A stretch of 32,282 nt of DNA from a virus. The notes beneath the pieces were generated by a model, which was given only the letters and a program-made list of their open reading frames with translations, was not told the origin of the DNA and searched no databases. The position numbers and the translations under genes are program-made. The stretch is taken from positions 1-32,282 of IMG/VR virus record IMGVR_UViG_3300028374_000041; one strand, written 5' to 3'. Positions 6,529-13,060 of the stretch are shown here, in pieces (positions within the stretch are counted from its first letter, which is position 1; each line of letters starts with the position of its first letter).

Positions 6529-7752
6529 ATGGGATTAACCGGATTTTTTAAGAGAGATAGAGAAAATGACGATAGACACGTTAGAAAGATGCGAGAAAGA
6601 TTTTTTCTTAATCGAAAACCACTTGAGGAACCAACGTTTCTAGGATTTAAAGTTATGTTTGATTTTATAGGTACTTATTACTCACCTTTATTAAATATAT
6701 CTGATGATTCTGCAGATAAATTTAAACCTGCAACCGGAATAGGCGGTGCACAAGGAGTTAATATTCCTCAGATCAATAGCGATGCCGCAGCATCAAGTAA
6801 GTTAAAAGACTCTGCTGAATTGTTCCTTAGAAGAAATGGATATTCTGATAAAGCAAATGATTTAATAGATTTTATTTCAAAATTAAGTTCAATATCTCAA
6901 GATTCAGAATGGTACTTCGAAAGTATTGCCGGATTAGAGTCAGCATTTAATTTTGATTTTACAAGTAATAAAGTAAGAGGTGGAGACGGTGAGTCTCTTA
7001 TATCAATTACATTACCTGAAACTTTGGATATGAGAATTACCTCAATGATGTCCAAGTATTATAATGCACTTTATGATGTAAAAAATAGAAGAGATTTAAT
7101 ACCAGAGAATTTAAAATATTTCTCTATGACTGTTTATGTTGCTGATTTCAGAGATTTCGTAGCATATGATAAAACGCTTTTTGCCGGTGGTAACTATGCA
7201 AGTCCAACTCAAGCATTTGAAAGAGCATTAGGAAAACAAGATATCCAAACAATTGATATTCCACAAATGGTTCTTACTTTTAAGAACTGTTATTTCGATC
7301 CTTTTTCATTTTCGAATATCCTTGCAGAACTAAATAATTCAGAACCAACTCAAGGTGCACATACTCTAGATATTAGATATAATGGAGATGTAGAATATTC
7401 AGTATTTGATTTAGCTAATAACTCAGTTATCGATTCTAAGTCTGATACATCAGTTATAAATAATGAAATCAAATCTGCTCAAGATAAGTTAAATGGCTTT
7501 GCAAGAGAAGCAGGAATTGAAAATCCTGAAGAGATTACTAATCAATTAGCAACAGTAGGCTCAAGACTTGCTGGGCAAGGATTAGGAATTATAAATCAAA
7601 ATATTGAAAGAGTAAGAGGTGAACTTAGAGATCTTGCTTTAGGAAATGTTTATTCAGGAAATTTATCAACTGCTTTACAAGAAACATTATTAAATGGAGC
7701 AGCAAGATCATTAGTCCCTGGCTTATCCGCAAATCCTTTTAACGGAGAATAA
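6529..7752 (+). CDS. Virion structural protein, gp54-like tube initiator (putative)
   Basis: This 407-residue protein belongs to a type I associate with baseplate/tail-tube junction proteins of large myoviruses. Diagnostic stretches are LGFKVMFDFIGTYYSPLL near residues 38-55, WYFESIAGLESAF near 125, and LIPENLKYFSMTVYVADFRD near 190-208, followed by LTFKNCYFDPFSF. These resemble T4 gp54/gp48 and the tube-fold part of initiator proteins. The last third is Ala/Gly/Asn-rich and probably helical. It lies between hub and spike genes, nine bases after the hub gene, consistent with a role at the hub-tube interface. The exact T4 equivalent is uncertain because both this protein and the one at 2780 have features of the gp48/gp54 pair. 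Confidence 0.55.
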   Translation: MGLTGFFKRDRENDDRHVRKMRERFFLNRKPLEEPTFLGFKVMFDFIGTYYSPLLNISDDSADKFKPATGIGGAQGVNIPQINSDAAASSKLKDSAELFLRRNGYSDKANDLIDFISKLSSISQDSEWYFESIAGLESAFNFDFTSNKVRGGDGESLISITLPETLDMRITSMMSKYYNALYDVKNRRDLIPENLKYFSMTVYVADFRDFVAYDKTLFAGGNYASPTQAFERALGKQDIQTIDIPQMVLTFKNCYFDPFSFSNILAELNNSEPTQGAHTLDIRYNGDVEYSVFDLANNSVIDSKSDTSVINNEIKSAQDKLNGFAREAGIENPEEITNQLATVGSRLAGQGLGIINQNIERVRGELRDLALGNVYSGNLSTALQETLLNGAARSLVPGLSANPFNGE

Positions 7753-7756
7753 TAAT

Positions 7757-8794
7757 ATGATTAATAGAAAAGAAAGAGACGATTTTAAAAACGATAACTT
7801 AAAAGATACTCGTTGGTTAGGTCAAGTAATTGATAACTTGGATCCTGATTTTGAGGGTAAAATAAAAGTTAGAGTTTTTGGAAAGTTTGATGAATTAGAA
7901 GATGAAAATTTACCTTGGTCATATCCAACTAATTTTTATACAGCGGGTTCATCATCTGGATCCGGATTCTTTTCAATCCCTAAAATAAATTCAATTGTAG
8001 AAATTGTATTTGATAACGGAGACATTTATCACCCAAGATGGAGAACTCTACATAAAGTTTCTCAAGAGTTAAAAGATAGAATCGGAAATGAGGAAACATA
8101 TGAAAACGCACAAGTTCTCTATTATGATACTGAGTCTCAAATATATCTTTACCATATTGTAAATGAAGGACTTTTCATTCGAACTAAATCTGATAGAGTA
8201 ATTCCTGAGGATTCTGAAGATGAAGAAGAACCACCTGCAAATGAAATTTTAATTACTCCAGAAGATGACATTATAATTAGAAACTTCAATCAGAACGAAA
8301 TTCAGTTACTTCATACAAATGATATTATAATTCAGAATAGAACTGATGAAGATAACGAAATCAATATTAACTCAATTATATTAGATTCTGAAAATAATAT
8401 TACAATTACTAACACTCCAGAAGAAGATGTTAATAATATCATTAGGATAGATAATGAAAATAATATAACTCTGCAAAATGCAGATGAAAATATTATACAA
8501 ATATCAGCCGATAATTTAATTCTATTAGAACAAGCAGATGGAACTGCAATAGAAATCTCTGCTGATTCTGTTTCACTAGGAACTCCTGGTGGATCAGCTG
8601 AACCTTCTGTTTTAGGTGATACTTTAGAAGGTTTATTAAATGACATGATTGCAGATTTAGGAGCAGTTTCAGGTATACCAACTCCAGCAGGACCAAGTGG
8701 ACCTTTACAAAGTGCTCCAAACTGGGCACCATTTGCTCAAAAATATAAGCAATCATTCAAAAACTTTTTAAGTAAGATAGTTACACTCGATTAA
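7757..8794 (+). CDS. gp5: Baseplate spike protein, gp5/VgrG-type, without lysozyme domain
   Basis: Residues about 18-105 form an OB-fold spike domain (WLGQVIDNLDPDFEGKIKVR, then LPWSYP and a beta-rich KINSIVEIVFDNGD segment), as in T4 gp5, phage gpV and VgrG. Residues about 165-275 are a run of short beta repeats rich in Asn, Asp and Ile (units such as NEILITPEDDIIIR and ENNITLQNAD), consistent with the intertwined trimeric needle. A Gly/Pro-rich segment and a helical C-terminus follow. At 345 residues it is far shorter than T4 gp5 (575) because the lysozyme domain between OB fold and needle is absent; no lysozyme-type sequence occurs in the window. Shadow frames on the other strand in 8332-8756 arise from the beta repeats. 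Five bases separate it from the gp54-like gene. Confidence 0.78.
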   Translation: MINRKERDDFKNDNLKDTRWLGQVIDNLDPDFEGKIKVRVFGKFDELEDENLPWSYPTNFYTAGSSSGSGFFSIPKINSIVEIVFDNGDIYHPRWRTLHKVSQELKDRIGNEETYENAQVLYYDTESQIYLYHIVNEGLFIRTKSDRVIPEDSEDEEEPPANEILITPEDDIIIRNFNQNEIQLLHTNDIIIQNRTDEDNEININSIILDSENNITITNTPEEDVNNIIRIDNENNITLQNADENIIQISADNLILLEQADGTAIEISADSVSLGTPGGSAEPSVLGDTLEGLLNDMIADLGAVSGIPTPAGPSGPLQSAPNWAPFAQKYKQSFKNFLSKIVTLD

Positions 8795-8804
8795 ATTTTA
8801 AATT

Positions 8805-9338
8805 ATGCCATTGAATCCAGCAGCATTCGCTTCAGAATTAAATGATTATTTCAGTAATGAAGATGAAGGAAAAGATATTGCAAGTACATCAGCAATTATT
8901 GTAGACTCATATGTAGAAAATTTTGTTGAAGCAGGAGCAGATCCACTTTCTCAAAATTCATTAGTTGTATTGCCTCCCAAAGTTGATGCATTAAAAGCAG
9001 CATTTGAAGGAATGTTTACTTTAGCTTTAGAATCAAATACTCCACTTAATTTAGGATTAGTTGCTCCAGCATTAATTGCATTTTGGGCAGGAGGATTATT
9101 ATCAACTTCAGGATTAGTTCCAGGGACAACAGCTACAATTTCTGCAGTAGTAACAGTTCCAGGAGTTGCAACGCCAATTCCATTTCCACCAGCAGGACCA
9201 ACTGCAGCACCATTTGTAACAGTACTACAAACATTTTTCTTGACTCACATTTTAACAGTAAATTATTTAATTGTAGGATTGGTTCCTGCTGCTCCATCCC
9301 CTATTCCAACACCATTTCCATCAATTGGATATATCTAA
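8805..9338 (+). CDS. Hydrophobic protein of unknown function next to the spike
   Basis: This 177-residue protein starts with MPLNPAAFASELNDYF and a soluble helical segment to about residue 75. It continues into an Ala/Gly/Pro/Val-rich hydrophobic region with two stretches long enough to cross or insert into a membrane (near VAPALIAFWAGGLL and FVTVLQTFFLTHILTVNYL). Proteins with this kind of N-terminus lie beside spike genes in other large phages, but I cannot name a family with certainty. It starts ten bases after the spike stop and is the last gene before a promoter-like motif. It might be carried on the spike or contact the cell envelope during injection; a holin-like role is less likely given the long soluble N-terminus. 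Both ideas are inference. Confidence 0.65.
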   Translation: MPLNPAAFASELNDYFSNEDEGKDIASTSAIIVDSYVENFVEAGADPLSQNSLVVLPPKVDALKAAFEGMFTLALESNTPLNLGLVAPALIAFWAGGLLSTSGLVPGTTATISAVVTVPGVATPIPFPPAGPTAAPFVTVLQTFFLTHILTVNYLIVGLVPAAPSPIPTPFPSIGYI

Positions 9339-9349
9339 AATTGATATAG

Positions 9350-9364
9350 ATATATAAACTATAA
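9350..9364 (+). promoter_or_regulatory. Promoter-like motif ATATATAAACTATAA
   Basis: It is identical over 15 bases to 1813-1827 and lies in the 57-base gap between the hydrophobic gene and the S1-domain gene. With the terminator at 10586-10614 it would make the S1 gene its own transcription unit. Promoter function is inferred from recurrence and position. Confidence 0.45.
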
Positions 9365-9395
9365 TCGCTTACATTTATTTTTAACTTAAATTTTT

Positions 9396-10565
9396 ATGAA
9401 AAAAACAAACAATAGAAACCTAGAAAAAGAAATTTTAGACTTCGACCGATTTGAAACCAACACCCCTGAATTCCCGTTGAAATCAGGTGAAAGAATAATG
9501 GCAACAGACTATACTCAAAGCGAGCTCAAAAAACTTTATGATATGTACACTGGTAATGACTATAGTTATTATTCTCCAGTTGAAGGTGATAGAGTAAAAG
9601 GCAAGGTTAAATTTATCAGTAATGATAGAGTGGGAGTAGATATTGGATCAAGGCAATATGCTTATCTTGATTTATCAAAAGAAAACAAAGCATACCGAGA
9701 GTATATAATCATTAACGAATTGCTAGAAATTTTGATTACTGAAGCAACAGAAGATACTGTTAAAGGCTCATTCTCAGATTTAGTACAGCAACAAAAATTC
9801 GAAAAAATCAAGGAAACAATTGGAGATGACCATGTTGCTTATGAAGCAAAAGTTGTTGAATTAATTGACCAAGGTGGATATTGGATTGAAATCGACGGTA
9901 TCAAAGCGTTCTTACCTGGCTCACTTGCAGGGATGAACAAATTACATGACTTTGAATCTTTAGTTGGAGAAAACATTACTGTAATGCCAGTAAACTGGTC
10001 GAAAGACAAGCAATCAATTGTTGTATCTCACAAGAAATACTTAGAGACTTTAATTCCTAGAACAATTAGAGAACTTGATTATTCTACAAGATATAAAGGA
10101 TTTGTAACAGGTAGTACTTCATTCGGAGTATTTGTACAATTTAATGAATGTTTAACTGGGATGATTTATAAATCTGATTTAGATGATACTTGGTCAGAAA
10201 ACTTCAGGAAAAGAAATATTAACCCAGGAGAAGAAATTGAATTTAAAGTGAAGGAAGTTCTTTCACATAAGAAAATAATTTTAAGTCAGAATTATAATGC
10301 ATATGATCCTTGGGAAGGAGTTGAAGAACGTTACAAACAAGGAACAAATGTAGAAGGTACAATTAAGAAAGTTAAAAACTTTGGTATCTTTATTGAACTT
10401 GAAGAAGGATTAATAGGGTTATTAACTCTACCTCAATCAATGACTTCTGAAAAACTTGCGAAATTTATAGAAGGTGAAAAAATTACAGTGAAGCTATCAG
10501 TAATTGATAGAGAAACTAGAAAAATATTCTTTTTATTCGCAAATCAAAAGATTAGAAAAAAGTAA
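9396..10565 (+). CDS. Ribosomal protein S1-like, four S1 RNA-binding domains
   Basis: The 389 residues contain four S1-type OB domains: about 62-125 (GDRVKGKVKFISNDRVGVDI), 147-213 (AKVVELIDQGGYWIEIDGIK, then FLPGSL), 231-299 (KGFVTGSTSFGVFVQFNECL, then KKIILS) and 317-385 (GTIKKVKNFGIFIELEEGLI). This is the architecture of shortened bacterial S1 proteins, which bind single-stranded RNA and help the 30S subunit start translation. Bacterial rpsA products usually have four to six domains. The gene sits alone between a promoter-like motif and a terminator, in the middle of baseplate genes. The start at 9396 gives a 34-residue polar leader; an alternative ATG at 9498 would give a protein starting MATDYTQSE. 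It may direct ribosomes to phage mRNA or act as an RNA chaperone. Domain assignment is firm; role is inferred. Confidence 0.88.
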   Translation: MKKTNNRNLEKEILDFDRFETNTPEFPLKSGERIMATDYTQSELKKLYDMYTGNDYSYYSPVEGDRVKGKVKFISNDRVGVDIGSRQYAYLDLSKENKAYREYIIINELLEILITEATEDTVKGSFSDLVQQQKFEKIKETIGDDHVAYEAKVVELIDQGGYWIEIDGIKAFLPGSLAGMNKLHDFESLVGENITVMPVNWSKDKQSIVVSHKKYLETLIPRTIRELDYSTRYKGFVTGSTSFGVFVQFNECLTGMIYKSDLDDTWSENFRKRNINPGEEIEFKVKEVLSHKKIILSQNYNAYDPWEGVEERYKQGTNVEGTIKKVKNFGIFIELEEGLIGLLTLPQSMTSEKLAKFIEGEKITVKLSVIDRETRKIFFLFANQKIRKK

Positions 10566-10585
10566 TATAAAATCGATAACCAATT

Positions 10586-10614
10586 AAAAGCTCGTAGAAA
10601 TACGAGCTTTTTTT
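10586..10614 (+). terminator. Rho-independent terminator after the S1-like gene
   Basis: A perfect 11-bp stem (AAAAGCTCGTA at 10586-10596 with TACGAGCTTTT at 10601-10611) closes on a GAAA tetraloop, and T residues continue to 10614. It lies 20 bases after the S1 stop codon and isolates that gene from the amidoligase operon. Confidence 0.93.
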
Positions 10615-10621
10615 GTTTGTT

Positions 10622-10629
10622 AATAAATA
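10622..10629 (+). promoter_or_regulatory. T4-late-like promoter candidate AATAAATA
   Basis: This is a 7 of 8 match to the T4 late promoter TATAAATA, 21 bases before the ATG at 10651 and just after a terminator. Similar xATAAATA boxes precede 18897, 21690, 25153 and 30093. AT-rich DNA makes chance matches easy, so support comes from the repeated spacing. Confidence 0.4.
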
Positions 10630-10650
10630 CAATGAACAAAAGTACTTTAA

Positions 10651-11937
10651 ATGAATAAGGAAATATTAGAATTAACAAAAATTGGTTTCGAGTTTGAGTT
10701 TATAACTGAACTTTCGAATAATGACCTTAAGAATAAATTAGAAAAATTATTCAACAAGAAGTTTATTATAACAGATCAGTATCATTCAGATATTAAAGTT
10801 ACTGATAGGCAATTTAAAATTGAACCTGATTATTCAGTAGGAATAACAGGCAGAGAAATTATCACCGGACCTTTAAGATATTATGAAGCAATGGAGGTCT
10901 TAGAAAAAATGTCTTCATTTATTAGAAGATTCGGAAAGACTGATACGAAAACAGCATTCCAACCTAACATTTCCTTTGAAAAGGAAGTATTCACTTCTTT
11001 AAAACATAGTTTCAATCCATTGAAATTTATTTTAGAGTTTGATGAAGAATACATCTATGAAAGATTTCCTGAAAGAAGAAATAACTTATACGCAAAATCT
11101 ATTAAAAGATTGAAACCTGTAAGTAATTTATTTAATGTTTCAGAATCTGGATTTAACTCTAAGATAATCACATACCCCGACTCTAAATACTATGGAGTTA
11201 ACTTTGAAAAATTAAGATCTGATTATTTAGAAGTAAGATATTTAGGCGGTAGTTTTTATGAGTACAAATTAGAAGAATTAAAAGAATCTATAGATTATTC
11301 AATACAGAAAATTTATGAGTCTTCAGTTGTAAATGAAAATAAATTATCAGATGACAATATGCTTGCCATTAAAGAAGTTGTACACAAATACAATAATTTA
11401 AGATCTAATGTAAGTTCAGTAAAAAACTTAAAAGAAGCATATCCAAATATTAAGTTTTATACAGATTTAGAGCGAGATAAAAAAGTAATCGATAATAAAC
11501 TATTTTTATTAAGAGATAAAATGACAGATTTGTTCTTTAACAATGACTTGAAAGAGGGTATTATCAATTACGATTCTGAGAAAGGAAGATTTCAATTGAA
11601 AAACTTTGAGTTAGATTCATGTGAATTTGAAGGAGTAGATTTCTTAAACTGTAAAATTTCAAACACAATTATAACTGGAAATGCAGAAATTCATATGTCA
11701 GAAATTAAAAATTGTGATATAACAGAATGTAAGTTATATAGAAATAAGATTAAAAATACAAGAGTTAAGAACTCGTATACTAACTCTAAAAATATTCTTG
11801 AAAAATGTTATGTGGATGGACCTATGACAAAATTTAATGGAATATTAAAAAGTGGTATTTTCAGAAAAGGCACTATATTAAAAGATGCACAATTCTCAAC
11901 AGATAACACGGAAATAATAGAATATAATAGATTTTAA
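10651..11937 (+). CDS. Putative amidoligase (carboxylate-amine ligase-like) with pentapeptide-like C-terminal domain
   Basis: Residues about 10-225 match the layout of the phage/bacterial amidoligase family (PF12224, glutamine-synthetase/GCS-like fold). The blocks are an N-terminal acidic IGFEFEF (11-17), IEPDYS then GREIITGPL (57-75), a FQPNISF strand where many members have HVH, and YYGVNFEKLR followed by YLEVRYLGGS (180-201). Such enzymes use ATP to join a carboxylate to an amine, forming amide bonds on peptides, proteins or small molecules. Residues 316-415 form a pentapeptide-like beta ladder with regular five-residue spacing (CEFEG VDFLN CKISN TIITG). Residues 225-310 are helical. The stop is two bases from the next gene, a structural protein, so it is expressed with wedge genes. 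The His of the HVH motif is absent, so activity is uncertain; substrate is unknown. Confidence 0.6.
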   Translation: MNKEILELTKIGFEFEFITELSNNDLKNKLEKLFNKKFIITDQYHSDIKVTDRQFKIEPDYSVGITGREIITGPLRYYEAMEVLEKMSSFIRRFGKTDTKTAFQPNISFEKEVFTSLKHSFNPLKFILEFDEEYIYERFPERRNNLYAKSIKRLKPVSNLFNVSESGFNSKIITYPDSKYYGVNFEKLRSDYLEVRYLGGSFYEYKLEELKESIDYSIQKIYESSVVNENKLSDDNMLAIKEVVHKYNNLRSNVSSVKNLKEAYPNIKFYTDLERDKKVIDNKLFLLRDKMTDLFFNNDLKEGIINYDSEKGRFQLKNFELDSCEFEGVDFLNCKISNTIITGNAEIHMSEIKNCDITECKLYRNKIKNTRVKNSYTNSKNILEKCYVDGPMTKFNGILKSGIFRKGTILKDAQFSTDNTEIIEYNRF

Positions 11938-11939
11938 TT

Positions 11940-12683
11940 ATGACAAGACAAGAATTTATAACATTAGTTAATGATGAGGTAACAGCAGACTGTGCCCTGC
12001 CATTTAATGTACCAACAAAAGCAATTAATAGAATGATTGACAAATTAGCAAAGCCTTGGTTCTATAGAAATTATGAATATGCTTTAGAAGAAAGATATTT
12101 AATTATTAATCAAGGGTACGAAAATTCAGAAATGTTTAAAAAGGAAAAAACTGTTAAATTACCAGACTGTATTTTCTCAGTATACTCAGTAAGAGATACA
12201 GGTGGAAATTCTTTATTTGGAAATGCAGATTCAGATATTTACGCTGAAAAATTCTTAGTACAACAATCTGGAGTAGGGACGTTAGATTTAGCACCTGAAA
12301 ATTTAGTTTATGCAACATTCAATTTATTATATTTAGATATAATAGAACAGTTTACACATCAGGCTATTACTTTTGGATATAATCATTTAACACACAAACT
12401 TACTTTAAATGGTGAGATCTCCTTTACTGATGTAGTACTTACTGTTGCAAAAAAGATTCCTGATGAGAATTTATTTGACGATGAATACTTCTTAAAATAT
12501 GTTGCAGGTTTAGTGAAAAAGAATTTAGGTAGAGCACTAGGAACTGCAAAAATGCCTTTAATCGGAAATGCTGAAATTGACTTTGGTGAAATTAAAGATG
12601 AAGGAAAAGAAGACATGCAAGAAGTAGAAGATGATATAAAAGGAGATGAAGGAGTTGATTATTTCTTTATGAGTCCTCAATAA
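11940..12683 (+). CDS. Virion structural protein of unknown position
   Basis: This 247-residue protein lies two bases after the amidoligase-like gene and 12 bases before gp25. The middle and C-terminal parts recall a family of structural proteins in large myoviruses. Features are a W-F-Y-rich N-terminal third (KPWFYRNYEYALEERYLII), a DDEYFLKYVAGLVKKNLGRA block near 180-200, a KMPLIGNAEIDFGEI turn, and an acidic helical end. In other phages such proteins are annotated simply as structural or neck/connector-like, and I cannot choose between those roles. There is no signal peptide. Cotranscription with gp25 and gp6 favours a baseplate or tail-completion component. Confidence 0.6.
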   Translation: MTRQEFITLVNDEVTADCALPFNVPTKAINRMIDKLAKPWFYRNYEYALEERYLIINQGYENSEMFKKEKTVKLPDCIFSVYSVRDTGGNSLFGNADSDIYAEKFLVQQSGVGTLDLAPENLVYATFNLLYLDIIEQFTHQAITFGYNHLTHKLTLNGEISFTDVVLTVAKKIPDENLFDDEYFLKYVAGLVKKNLGRALGTAKMPLIGNAEIDFGEIKDEGKEDMQEVEDDIKGDEGVDYFFMSPQ

Positions 12684-12695
12684 AAATAATTTTAT

Positions 12696-13046
12696 ATGGT
12701 AGATTTATATTTAAGACCAGAAGAAGAAAATACAGATATTTTAGAATCATATGAACCAATAGAAATATTTGTTCAACAACTTGAAGTTCTTTTCTTTACA
12801 CAACCAGGAGATGTTTTAGGATCACCTAGAATGGGAATTGACTTAGAAAGGTATGTACATGAATTGTTTTTAAATGAATATGACTTGAAACAGAAAATAA
12901 ATATTCAAATAAAGCAATACTGTCCTTTAGCATTACAGTTTAGTTATGATATAGGGATCTATTTTGCAAAAGCATCTGACAGTAGAGACGCTGTACTTAT
13001 AAACGTAACAATAGAAAACGAAACAATACTTGGAATAGTATTATAA
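12696..13046 (+). CDS. gp25: Baseplate wedge protein gp25 (GPW/gp25 family)
   Basis: The 116-residue length is near that of T4 gp25 (132). The diagnostic block FTQPGDVLGSPRMGIDLERY at about residues 34-53 corresponds to the conserved turn where the chain passes from N-terminal helix to the strands of the gp25/P2 gpW fold. The C-terminal half has the expected strands (LQFSYDIGIYFAK, then AVLINVTIENE). gp25 sits at the inner end of each wedge and contacts the sheath and gp6/gp53. It is followed 14 bases later by gp6, the gp25-gp6 pairing common in contractile tails. Assignment is firm. Confidence 0.88.
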   Translation: MVDLYLRPEEENTDILESYEPIEIFVQQLEVLFFTQPGDVLGSPRMGIDLERYVHELFLNEYDLKQKINIQIKQYCPLALQFSYDIGIYFAKASDSRDAVLINVTIENETILGIVL

Positions 13047-13060
13047 AAAATAGTTTAGAA

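Noticed and set aside
8332-8756. Two overlapping minus-strand open frames (104 and 87 codons)
   Set aside because: They lie opposite the repetitive beta-needle part of the spike gene, have Ser/Ile/Leu-rich shadow composition and no start context or partner genes.
9083-9349. Plus-strand frame overlapping the hydrophobic gene in another phase
   Set aside because: Its product is almost entirely Ser/Asn/Cys low complexity, as expected of a shifted reading of Ala/Pro/Val codons.
12383-12616. Minus-strand open frame inside the structural gene at 11940
   Set aside because: It is fully covered by a well supported gene on the other strand, and the shadow has no recognisable features.
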